Shown piece after piece: positions 54,309-62,489 of a stretch of 64,000 bases of DNA. Below the pieces are notes generated by a model. It was not told where the DNA came from, made no database searches, and saw only the letters and a list, made by a program, of their open reading frames with translations. This DNA comes from Ewingella sp. CoE-038-23 (lineage in GTDB: Bacteria; Pseudomonadota; Gammaproteobacteria; Enterobacterales; Enterobacteriaceae), in contig NZ_JAZHOH010000001.1 of the NCBI RefSeq assembly GCF_040419245.1, positions 1,426,001 to 1,490,000 on the forward strand, in the 5' to 3' direction. The stretch's first letter is position 1. The number at the start of each line of letters is the position of its first letter. Made by a program: the position numbers and the translations under genes.

Positions 54309-56609
54309 ATGGTCACAGATTTCATTTCATTCTTTTTATTTGTCTCGTCCATTTTCTTATATGTGCGACGCGCATCCGCGGGCCGTATTTGGTTCTCTTT
54401 GCTGCTGTTTTTCCTGACGCTTTACGTGGTTCTTAATTTGGTGCTGATTGGCAGTAACTATTTTACCGGCGACGGCATTACCGACGCGGTGCTTTATACC
54501 GTGACCAGCAGCCTAAAAGGGGCAGGGCTGAGCAAATATATTCTGCCATTCGCCGGGCTGGTGGTGGCGCTGGTGGTCATTGTTTCACTGCTGGTCTGGT
54601 GTCTGAAAAAGCGCCGCGCCAGTAACAGTAGTTGGGTATATAGCGTGTTTGCCGTGGTGCTGGCGGTGTTCTCCGTGGGATCTACTCAGGCATTCCAGAA
54701 CATTTCCCGTCTGGTGAAAACCCAAATGAATGGCGATACCGCCGACTTTGACACCTATTACAAAGTGCCGCAGAAGGTGATTAAGGGTAAGAAGCCGAAT
54801 CTGGTCTATATCTTTGGCGAGAGCCTGGAGCGCACCTATTTTGATGAGCAGACCTTCCCCGGCCTGACCACTGAGCTTGCTAAACATAAAGATGCCAGCA
54901 TCGATTTTACCGGCACGCGGCAGGTGCCAGGCACCGGATACACCATCGCGGGGATGGTTGCGTCGCTGTGCGGCATCCCGCTGTTTGCGCCTTTTGATGG
55001 CAACGCCTCAAGCGCGCTGTCGACCTTCTATCCGGAAAATGTCTGTCTGGGCGACGTGCTGAAAGGCGCGGGTTATCAGAACTATTTTTATCAGGGCGCG
55101 GAGCTGGCTTTTGCCGGAAAGGGCACTTTCTTGAAGTCGCACGGCTTCGATAACTTGTATGGTTACAACGAGTTGCGCAGCACGGTCAAAGACCCGGCCT
55201 ATAAGAATGACTGGGGCTGGTACGACGACACCTTATTGGATGAAGCCTACAAGAAATTCGTCGAACTGAGCAAGGCGGGCCAGCCTTTCTCCCTGTTCGC
55301 GCTCACCGTGGATACCCACCACCCCGACGGTTTTATCTCGCGCGGCTGTACCAAAAAAGAGTATCTGGTGAACAATAAGGATAACCGTTCGCTCAGCGCG
55401 GTGGCCTGTAGCCAGCAGCTGGTGGCGGCGTTTATCGATAAAATTAAAGCCTCCGGTTACTACGACAACACTATTATCGTGGTGAGTTCAGACCATTTGG
55501 CGATGAACAACACGGCGTACAGTATGCTCACCAAGAAAAATCGCAAAGACCTGTTCTTTGTGATGGATGGTCGTAACCCGCAGGCTGAGCTGAACAATGT
55601 GAAACGCAGCACCATTGATAATGGCGCGACGGTGCTGGATCTGATGGGTGGCGATAACTTTATTGGACTGGGGCGCAGCGGCCTGTCGAGCACTTCGCTG
55701 GCTACGCAGTTTATGAATATCGACGAGAAGATTGAAGGCTGGAAGCCTGCGGTCATCAAACAGTGGGGCTTCCCGAATCGCATCAGTAAATACAGCATAG
55801 ATAATAAAGCCAACACCTTTACCTTCTCCGGTATGACCATTAAAGCGCCGTTTATCCTCAAAGTCGGGGTCAATAAAGTGGAGCCGATGTTTGACGTCTA
55901 TCTCTCCACGCCGCTGAAAAAGCAGCTGGCTTCGTTAACCATGGGCGATAACTTCGTCTGGGTAGATAAGTGTTATGAGATGGGGCGCGTGTGGGCACCG
56001 GAGCTATCACTGAATACCGGACTTTGCGTCGCTTCGGGCAATCTGGCGTCAAAACCGCAGATCGTGCAGGCCAGCGGCGCGGTCTATAAAGGCAAGGTGG
56101 ATTTTGAGCAGACCTCGGGCAGCCAGCAGGTGTATCAGAGCACGGTAGACCAGCTCAATATTGATGACGACGCCACCAAATATCAGTCTCAGGCTATCGT
56201 CTTTATGCTCCCCGGCCTGCCACAGCAGGTGCGAGCCATCAGTGGCATTTCCAATGTCGAAGAGTGGGGGCGCTGGTCAGATGCTAATTTGGCTCCGGCG
56301 GTGAAAATCGATTATGTTGATCCTCTCCCGGCCAGCTTCAATCTGGTACTGCGCGCCCGAGCCTATGGCAACAACATCGGCAAGCCAATCTCGGTAAAAG
56401 TGGGGGACGAAGAACAGTTTGTGACCTTTAACGCGCAGGACGACACCGTGACCCTGCCTTTCACCAATCCGGGCAATGCGCAGAGCATCGTCATTACGCC
56501 GCCATCGCCTACTGAGCCAACCGAAGGCACCAGCAGCGGTTTTGAGCCGAAAAAGTTGGGCATAGGCTTAGTCTCGCTGACGGTGGAAGATCGAGATACT
56601 CAGTCCTAA
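54309..56609 (+). CDS. opgB: OpgB (MdoB), phosphoglycerol transferase I
   Basis: The 766-residue protein aligns with E. coli OpgB (763). It has three or four N-terminal membrane helices (to about residue 130) and a large periplasmic alkaline-phosphatase-fold domain. Conserved segments are NLVYIFGESLERTYFD, GTGYTIAGMVASLCGIPLFAPFDGNA, LFALTVDTHHPDGFISR and DHLAMNNTAY. It transfers phosphoglycerol from phosphatidylglycerol to osmoregulated periplasmic glucans. AGGGCGCAGCA precedes the ATG. A terminator follows. Confidence 0.95.
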   Translation: MVTDFISFFLFVSSIFLYVRRASAGRIWFSLLLFFLTLYVVLNLVLIGSNYFTGDGITDAVLYTVTSSLKGAGLSKYILPFAGLVVALVVIVSLLVWCLKKRRASNSSWVYSVFAVVLAVFSVGSTQAFQNISRLVKTQMNGDTADFDTYYKVPQKVIKGKKPNLVYIFGESLERTYFDEQTFPGLTTELAKHKDASIDFTGTRQVPGTGYTIAGMVASLCGIPLFAPFDGNASSALSTFYPENVCLGDVLKGAGYQNYFYQGAELAFAGKGTFLKSHGFDNLYGYNELRSTVKDPAYKNDWGWYDDTLLDEAYKKFVELSKAGQPFSLFALTVDTHHPDGFISRGCTKKEYLVNNKDNRSLSAVACSQQLVAAFIDKIKASGYYDNTIIVVSSDHLAMNNTAYSMLTKKNRKDLFFVMDGRNPQAELNNVKRSTIDNGATVLDLMGGDNFIGLGRSGLSSTSLATQFMNIDEKIEGWKPAVIKQWGFPNRISKYSIDNKANTFTFSGMTIKAPFILKVGVNKVEPMFDVYLSTPLKKQLASLTMGDNFVWVDKCYEMGRVWAPELSLNTGLCVASGNLASKPQIVQASGAVYKGKVDFEQTSGSQQVYQSTVDQLNIDDDATKYQSQAIVFMLPGLPQQVRAISGISNVEEWGRWSDANLAPAVKIDYVDPLPASFNLVLRARAYGNNIGKPISVKVGDEEQFVTFNAQDDTVTLPFTNPGNAQSIVITPPSPTEPTEGTSSGFEPKKLGIGLVSLTVEDRDTQS

Positions 56610-56641
56610 TTTGCCGCAGTAAAATATCCGCGCCACGTCAC

Positions 56642-56669
56642 AAAAAGCCCGCATTAGCGGGCTTTTCTT
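56642..56669 (+). terminator. Terminator of opgB
   Basis: AAAAAGCCCGC and GCGGGCTTTT pair around ATTA, followed by CTTA. It lies just before the cheV leader and argues against cheV starting at 56670. Confidence 0.85.
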
Positions 56670-56774
56670 ATGTTCGAGCCTAAGTATTTTATGCCGATGG
56701 TCGATAACCCAATTAAGCCAGCGACCCTTGCGTCGCTAATAGCGCCTCGCTCAGCATTCTCTCTTGGGGAAGAC

Positions 56775-57755
56775 ATGGATAATTTTCAGAAAGAAATCGA
56801 CGAGAGAACCAATCTCACCTCATCAAACCGTTTTGAATTGTTGCTGTTCCGCTTGGGGAATTCTCATGACGACGGGCAGTCTGAACTCTATGGCATTAAC
56901 GTGTTCAAATTACGGGAAATTGTGGTCATGCCGCCGTTGACCAAGGCGGCGGGGATGGCCTCACCCATGATGGGTATGGCGAATATTCGCGGGGAAATTA
57001 TTCCGGTGATTGATCTTCCGGCGGTGGTGGGCTGTGAGCCAAAAACCGGGCTGAATATCCTGCTAGTGACTGAATATGCCCGCAGTACGCAAGCTTTTGC
57101 GGTGGAGTCGGTGGATGACATTGTGCGCCTCGACTGGAGCCAGGTGCTGGCGGCAGAAGCTGGTGTGAAGAGCCGCAACATCACCAGCATTGCGCGTCTG
57201 GATAACGATAAATCCAGTAACCGCCTGGCGTTGGTATTAGATGTCGAGCAAATCCTTTACGACATTATTCCCCCCGACCGTAATACCAAAATTGATGCTA
57301 AAAAAACCAAAGCGTTTGCGTTAGAGCCGGGTGCGGTAGCCATTGTCGCTGAAGACTCTAAAGTCGCACGCTCGATGCTTCAGCACGGTCTCGACAGCAT
57401 GAAAGTGCCCAGCGTGATGCACGTAACCGGGCTTGAAGCATGGAATAACATCAAAAAGATCGCCGAACAGGCCAAGGCTGAAGGACGGCCAATTTCCGAC
57501 AAAATCGCCTTTGTGCTTACCGATCTGGAGATGCCCGAAATGGATGGCTTCACGCTGACCTTAAATATCAAGCGTGATGAATTCCTGAAAAATATCCCGG
57601 TCATCATTCACTCCTCGCTTTCCGGTAGCGCCAATGAAGATCACGTGCGCAAAGTGGGTGCCGACGGTTACGTTGCGAAATTTGAAATAAATGAATTGGA
57701 AGCCGCCATTCATAAGGCTCTGGATGGCAAAAAAACGGGGGCACTGAGTAAGTAA
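56775..57755 (+). CDS. cheV: CheV, CheW-receiver chemotaxis coupling protein
   Basis: From the ATG behind GGGGAAGAC the product has 326 residues. A CheW domain (about 18-165; YGINVFKLREIVVMPPLTKAA, GMANIRGEIIPVIDLP) is followed by a receiver domain (about 185-320) whose phosphorylation pocket shows VAEDSK, the phospho-acceptor in VLTDLEMPEMDGFT, and the conserved Ser and Lys (HSSLSG, GYVAKFE). CheV couples receptors to CheA and is itself phosphorylated. A frame extending to 56670 begins right at a terminator and is rejected. Confidence 0.93.
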   Translation: MDNFQKEIDERTNLTSSNRFELLLFRLGNSHDDGQSELYGINVFKLREIVVMPPLTKAAGMASPMMGMANIRGEIIPVIDLPAVVGCEPKTGLNILLVTEYARSTQAFAVESVDDIVRLDWSQVLAAEAGVKSRNITSIARLDNDKSSNRLALVLDVEQILYDIIPPDRNTKIDAKKTKAFALEPGAVAIVAEDSKVARSMLQHGLDSMKVPSVMHVTGLEAWNNIKKIAEQAKAEGRPISDKIAFVLTDLEMPEMDGFTLTLNIKRDEFLKNIPVIIHSSLSGSANEDHVRKVGADGYVAKFEINELEAAIHKALDGKKTGALSK

Positions 57756-58500
57756 ATTCCCTCCCTGGCCAGTGCTAACTCCTAGTCTGTTAACGCTGGC
57801 CGATCAGATGACTTATCAAAAGTTAATTCCCTTTCTTATTGGTTTAAAAATCAGCTTATTCAACTCCGAACTTGCCACTTATTATTTCAATAACACTCTT
57901 CTTAACAACAAAAAATCACCTTGGCACTTAGAATAAATAAATATTATCTAGCAATATTTTATATTGCTACCTGTCATATTTACATTGCGCAGGATCTATA
58001 TAAATCAGGATGTTCATTATTTGGTTTGCCTTGTCTAAAAAATGGTTTGATATATATGTTGATTTTTATTTAGTACGTTATTTTAATCCATGTACAACAA
58101 TCTAGACAGTTATTCTTGAAACTTTACACTGTAAAATATATCGCTAACTCCACATTGGGCATATATTGCTCTTGTTAAATCGTTATTATTGTATCTAATT
58201 ATGAGCGCCTAAGCATGGCGAAGGCTTTGTCACACCTTTACTTTTTCAGGTAGATAGCGATATAGACCTGCGTATTAGTACAACATTTACTCTACGGCAA
58301 TAAGAATGTTAGAGAATGTTTAAATACCTATTGTAAGTAATTAATGAGCAATTAGAGCATGTATGTTTATTCTTTTAAAATCATCACGATTATCACGCGA
58401 AGGCATGATAACTATTTTTTGGTCAGAGATGACTAAACTTTGCACCTTGAAAAAAACAAACTTAGCTACATTTAATTAACTACGAAATGGGACATAAACT
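57756..58500. other. AT-rich 745-base intergenic segment
   Basis: Base composition drops clearly compared with cheV. An imperfect hairpin (GGCCAGTGCTAAC ... GTTAACGCTGGCC, 57767-57801) may end the cheV transcript. Only very short frames are open, none with a good ribosome site. It probably carries the promoter of the following LysR gene. Confidence 0.5.
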
Positions 58501-59352
58501 ATGGGGTTATTCACATCTATCAAAATGAAGTATTTCATGACTATCATTGAGGAAGGTAGTGTCGCAAAGGCCTGCGAAAAGCTTCATTTGACACGAACGC
58601 CGGTGAGTAAAGTCATCGCAGACATTGAAAGCTCAATCAACATGCAGCTTTTCACCAGAAACAGCACCGGACTTCAACCTAACAGCCATGGAATCAAGCT
58701 GTATGAAGAACTGCTGCCTATTTACCATCAACTGATTGATGTTGAGCGCTCATATATTAATAATAAGCAGAGAGAAATTGTAAAAATCTTAATAGATGAC
58801 AGCGTACCTCCACTGGTCTCGAGTTTTGTCGCCAACTACCTTTCATTTAACTCCCATAGCGTTGATATTAAATATAAAGATATCTTTTCCGATGAGGGCT
58901 ACGATTTCTCCTTAGGTCGCTATGACTTAATCCTGACGGCAAAAAAATTCCCAGAGGCTTATCCCATTTTTGACTCGACTACCTTTAGTATTAGCGCCAC
59001 GATACCAGAGCGTTTAGCCCGCGACGTTTTAAAGAGTGGACCAGTGAATCTCTATTGCATCGGGGCTAATGGACAGGCTATTTACAACGATGAGCATTTC
59101 AGTTGGCTTTCTCAAGAGAATTGCATAGAGAGTGCAGAAACTGATGTAAGTAACATGTTGCTGAAAATGTCCCGTGGACAAGGTATCGCTATCATGCCTG
59201 AGGCGATGGCCAAGGTGTACTATATTCCGCGAGCGGAAGTTGTGCGGCTTGTTAATGGGAGTCTTCCTATTTACCATTATTCCAGTTTGAAAAGTAACAG
59301 GATTAGAGAGGTGAGCAACACCATAAATAATCTCACTGAGACAAATTCTTAG
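58501..59352 (+). CDS. LysR-family regulator in AT-rich segment
   Basis: The 283-residue protein has a LysR-type winged helix at residues 8-66 (MKYFMTIIEEGSVAKACEKLHLTRTPVSKVIADIE) and a divergent substrate-binding domain. Codon use is AT-rich, unlike cheV or zinT, suggesting acquisition. GGGACATAAACT precedes the ATG. Its target is unknown; the only close gene is the holin-like protein 160 bases downstream. The sequence is reminiscent of LysR regulators of lysis or toxin loci, but that link is an inference. Confidence 0.8.
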   Translation: MGLFTSIKMKYFMTIIEEGSVAKACEKLHLTRTPVSKVIADIESSINMQLFTRNSTGLQPNSHGIKLYEELLPIYHQLIDVERSYINNKQREIVKILIDDSVPPLVSSFVANYLSFNSHSVDIKYKDIFSDEGYDFSLGRYDLILTAKKFPEAYPIFDSTTFSISATIPERLARDVLKSGPVNLYCIGANGQAIYNDEHFSWLSQENCIESAETDVSNMLLKMSRGQGIAIMPEAMAKVYYIPRAEVVRLVNGSLPIYHYSSLKSNRIREVSNTINNLTETNS

Positions 59353-59512
59353 TATGTTATAAGGATATTTTACTTCGCATACTATGAATATCTCTTTTAA
59401 ATAACGTATCCCATACATAGACGCGGTAAAAATGACAGGTTTAATATCTTCACCTTTTGTGAAATATTTTATCTCTTTATTCGTATGGCGGCGTGCCAAA
59501 GGAAAAATAACT

Positions 59513-59854
59513 ATGGAAGCAATCCACGGCATCTATACTATTTTCCATTTTCTCTGGATCCATCCTTTGGCTTTTTTCTCCGGGCTATCAACATTTGCTA
59601 TATCTTGTTGGTCCGGAGGAATTGAAGGTCTATCACCAGGGAGAATCTTTGTTAATTCCATCATCTGCGTATTATGCACATTGGCCTTTTTGGCTGCCTT
59701 CAATCAGGAAGGGCATCATCAAGTTTTTTTACCCCTGATAGGGATTGTGGTGGGTTTTGTTGGGGCAGAGAGAATGCGGAATGCGGTTCTCAATACTTGG
59801 CTGCTGCACCGACGACGTTATTGGCCCCGTGATAGAAAAAACCGGGATGAGTAA
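59513..59854 (+). CDS. Small holin-like membrane protein
   Basis: From the ATG behind AAAGGAAAAATAACT the product has 113 residues and three hydrophobic helices (about residues 10-30, 45-65 and 73-90). The GRIFVNSI-x-FLPLIGIVVGFVGAERM pattern and basic tail (HRRRYWPRDRKNRDE) resemble phage class holins (short helices, charged C terminus). No endolysin or spanin gene is next to it. In-frame sequence upstream to 59432 is not part of the protein. The holin call is based on topology and composition, so other small membrane proteins are possible. Confidence 0.5.
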   Translation: MEAIHGIYTIFHFLWIHPLAFFSGLSTFAISCWSGGIEGLSPGRIFVNSIICVLCTLAFLAAFNQEGHHQVFLPLIGIVVGFVGAERMRNAVLNTWLLHRRRYWPRDRKNRDE

Positions 59855-59929
59855 TCGTTATACCCATCTAGGGAAACCCGCCGTGGGGTTTACTGAGTCG
59901 TGCGCTTGAAGCTCGTTGAAAAAATTCAG

Positions 59930-59950
59930 GATATGTTATAACGTAACAAC
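59930..59950 (+). promoter_or_regulatory. Zur box of zinT
   Basis: GATATGTTATAACGTAACAAC is a dyad (GTTATAACGTAAC core) close to the enteric Zur consensus GNNATGTTATAWTATAACATNNC. It lies 30 bases before the zinT start, where Zur represses in E. coli. Confidence 0.75.
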
Positions 59951-59979
59951 AATTTGATAAGGACTATCAGGAGAACGTT

Positions 59980-60615
59980 ATGACAAAAAGCATACCTTTT
60001 ACTTTATTCACTCTGGGGATTTTACTGTCCAGTTCACAGGCCTTGGCACATGGCGCACCCATGTCGGAAAAAGATCGCAAAGCTAGCGAGGGTGTATTTG
60101 AGAACGCGGATGTTAAAGATCGTGCCCTCACCGATTGGGATGGCGTATGGCAGTCGATTAACCCATATCTCTTGAACGGCGACCTTGACCCGGTTTTGCA
60201 GAAAAAGGCCAAAGAGAATAAAAGTAAAAGCGTGGAGGAGTATCGCGAGTATTACAAGAAGGGCTATGCCACTGATATCGATATGATTGGCATTGAAAAA
60301 AACGTCATTGAATTTCACCAGAATAGCCAGGTGAGATCATGTTACTACCATTATGACGGTTTCAAAATCCTCACCTATTCGTCCGGCAAGAAAGGGGTGC
60401 GTTACTTGTTCGAATGCCGCGACAAGCAATCCACCGCGCCAAAATATGTGCAGTTTAGCGACCATATTATTGGGCCGAAAAAATCTTCTCACTACCATTT
60501 ATATATGGGCAATGACTCTCAAGAAGCCTTGCTGAAGGAGATGGACCACTGGCCAACTTACTATGAATACTCTTTAAGCAAAGAGCAGCTCGTCCACGAG
60601 ATGCTTGAGCATTAA
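59980..60615 (+). CDS. zinT: ZinT, periplasmic zinc-binding protein
   Basis: The 211-residue protein has a signal peptide ending ALA followed by [10 protein letters not shown], and the ZinT core [30 protein letters not shown]. The metal ligands include His in SHYHLYMG near residue 170. ZinT binds Zn(II) (and Cd) in the periplasm and delivers it to ZnuA under zinc limitation. AGGAGAACGTT precedes the ATG, and a Zur box lies just upstream. A hairpin follows. Confidence 0.94.
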   Translation: MTKSIPFTLFTLGILLSSSQALAHGAPMSEKDRKASEGVFENADVKDRALTDWDGVWQSINPYLLNGDLDPVLQKKAKENKSKSVEEYREYYKKGYATDIDMIGIEKNVIEFHQNSQVRSCYYHYDGFKILTYSSGKKGVRYLFECRDKQSTAPKYVQFSDHIIGPKKSSHYHLYMGNDSQEALLKEMDHWPTYYEYSLSKEQLVHEMLEH

Positions 60616-60619
60616 TCGA

Positions 60620-60646
60620 TTGGCTGTGGAGAATCTCCACAGCCAA
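60620..60646 (+). terminator. Hairpin after zinT
   Basis: GGCTGTGGAGA and TCTCCACAGCC pair perfectly, but the downstream sequence lacks a T-run, so termination may be weak or the stem may protect the 3' end. Confidence 0.55.
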
Positions 60647-60663
60647 TAAGCTATCGCACAAAG

Positions 60664-60697
60664 CAAAACGCCCGCTTAAGTTTCCTTAAGCGGGCGT
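60664..60697 (-). terminator. Terminator of tRNA-Asn
   Basis: GCCCGCTTAAG and CTTAAGCGGGC pair around TTTC. On the minus strand the stem is followed by a T-rich tail, as expected for the tRNA transcript. Confidence 0.85.
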
Positions 60698-60705
60698 CTC
60701 TAATA

Positions 60706-60781
60706 TGGCTCCTCTGACTGGACTTGAACCAGTGACATACGGATTAACAGTCCGCCGTTCTACCGACTGAACTACAGAGGA
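60706..60781 (-). tRNA. asnT: tRNA-Asn (anticodon GTT)
   Basis: The 76-base gene on the minus strand begins TCCTCTG and ends CAGAGGAGCCA. It has the D-arm GTAGTTCAGTCGGTAGAAC, the anticodon loop CTGTTAA (GTT) and the T-arm CTGGTTCAAGTCCAG. The sequence is almost identical to E. coli tRNA-Asn. The gene number among enteric asn copies cannot be assigned. Confidence 0.96.
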
Positions 60782-60913
60782 ATCGTTGGAACGGGGCGAA
60801 TAATAGCGATTGCCCGCAGGCATGTCAAAGGGACATCTGCATATTTATGTCCGTTTGCTCGCTGTTTAGCCAAGTAGCTGAGAATTGAGCCGAAAAGCGG
60901 CGTTTGCGGCGCA

Positions 60914-61687
60914 TTATTGCGGCCCATCTCGCAAAAACCTCTCTTCGAGCGTCGCCTCAAGACCGAGCATCGCGTCTTCGGCATGCTGCATATGTTCGGT
61001 CATGACCTGAGTGACTACGTCGGCATCTTTGCGGCGCATGGCTTCAATCAGGCGATATTGATAGTTAATACCGACGCTGCGATCCACCGGTTCTGGCCGC
61101 AGGTAGATGTCTTTACAGACCGCCAAATCTTTGAGCAACCGTTGCAGGAAGTGGCAGATAAAGGCCAGTAGCACGTTGTCAGAATAGCTGGCGACCACGC
61201 CGTGGAAGTCCAGTTCGGCCATTCGCTGCTCCCAGCGTTCTGCTTCATCTGCCGGTTCGTGGTCATAAACCGTAATCAGCTGGTGCAGTTGCTCGAAGCC
61301 CTTGGCATCAATATTGTCGATGGCACTGACCGCTACCAGAGGCTCTAACGCCTTGCGCAGCGCATAGATATTGCCGATGGAAAGCTGGCGGGTAAAAAGA
61401 TAATTGGAGAGCAAACTCATGGCGCGGGTTTCGGTCATGGATTCAATAAATGCGCCGCCGCCGGGGCCGGTTTTAGTGCGGATCAGACCCTGCACTTCCA
61501 GCGATTTCAAGGCTTCGCGCACGGTGCCTTTCCCTGCTGCGTAGCGGGTTATTAGGTCTTTCTCCTGTGGCAGTCGGTCTCCCGGCAGAAGATTATCGCT
61601 AATAATGCTCTCTTTTATGGCATCGACAATTTCATCGGTGCGTTTGCGGCGCGTCGGTTCGCTCTGAGTTGGCCTGTCTGTACTCAT
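60914..61687 (-). CDS. GntR-family (FadR subfamily) regulator
   Basis: From the ATG at 61687 (AAGGA four bases upstream of a T-run) the product has 257 residues. It has a winged helix-turn-helix (IVDAIKESIISDNLLPGDRLPQEKDLITRYAAGKGTVREALKSLEVQGLI) and a C-terminal FCD effector domain. Longer starts overlap the ATPase gene. It lies 16 bases after the importer ATPase gene and probably controls that operon. Confidence 0.85.
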   Translation of the reverse strand: MSTDRPTQSEPTRRKRTDEIVDAIKESIISDNLLPGDRLPQEKDLITRYAAGKGTVREALKSLEVQGLIRTKTGPGGGAFIESMTETRAMSLLSNYLFTRQLSIGNIYALRKALEPLVAVSAIDNIDAKGFEQLHQLITVYDHEPADEAERWEQRMAELDFHGVVASYSDNVLLAFICHFLQRLLKDLAVCKDIYLRPEPVDRSVGINYQYRLIEAMRRKDADVVTQVMTEHMQHAEDAMLGLEATLEERFLRDGPQ

Positions 61688-61703
61688 AAAATCCTTCATC
61701 CCT

Positions 61704-62489
61704 TCAAACCCGTGGCGCGCTGGCGAGTAGCCGCTGCGTATAATCATGCTGGGGTGCGTTGAACAGCCTATCGCTTGGCGCACATTCTACCAAATCTCCG
61801 TGATACAGCACGGCCACCCGATCGGCAAGCGACTCCACCACTGCCAAATCATGGCTAATAAACAGATAGGAAAGCCCAAACTCGCGCTTTAACTGGTCTA
61901 ACAGTAACAACACCTGCGCCTGCACCGATACGTCGAGCGCGCTGACCGGCTCGTCGAGCACTAAGATACGCGCTTCGGCTGCCAGTGCGCGAGCAATCGC
62001 CAGCCGCTGCGCCTGCCCGCCGGAAAACTCATGGGGATACCCGGACAGCGCGTCGGCGGGCATCTGCACGGCATCCATCAGTTCCAGCATCCGCGAACGA
62101 CGGCGCGCGGCGGGGTAGTTGCACAAATATCGCAGAGGCACGTCCAGCGTATCGGCGATGGTTTTGCGCGGATTGAGTGAAGCCACCGGGTCCTGAAACA
62201 CATACTGAATCATTTGGCCGAAGGCTTTGTCGCCGCGCTTGGCGTGTGCCGACATCTCTTCACCCATTAGCTTGATGCTGCCGGACGTCGGGCGTTCAAG
62301 GCCCACCAACATTCGTGCCAAAGTACTTTTGCCTGAGCCGCTCTCGCCAACAATCGCCAGCGTTTCCCCTGCGTCTAGGTGCAGGGAGACCCCCTTGAGC
62401 GCCTCTACTTGATGTTTGTGGCCGGAAAACCAGCCGGACGCGCTGCCGAAGGTTTTCACCAGCCCGGTGGTTTCAATCACCTTGTTCAT
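61704..62489 (-). CDS. Peptide/nickel-type ABC importer ATPase (DppF-like)
   Basis: This 261-residue ATPase has Walker A (GESGSGKST), the signature FSGGQAQR, Walker B (ILVLDEPVSALD) and the switch His (LFISHDLAV). The C terminus shows the oligopeptide extension (HDYTQRLLASAP). The ATG overlaps the preceding fusion-gene stop by four bases. It pairs with the ATPase half of the neighbouring fusion protein. Confidence 0.9.
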   Translation of the reverse strand: MNKVIETTGLVKTFGSASGWFSGHKHQVEALKGVSLHLDAGETLAIVGESGSGKSTLARMLVGLERPTSGSIKLMGEEMSAHAKRGDKAFGQMIQYVFQDPVASLNPRKTIADTLDVPLRYLCNYPAARRRSRMLELMDAVQMPADALSGYPHEFSGGQAQRLAIARALAAEARILVLDEPVSALDVSVQAQVLLLLDQLKREFGLSYLFISHDLAVVESLADRVAVLYHGDLVECAPSDRLFNAPQHDYTQRLLASAPRV

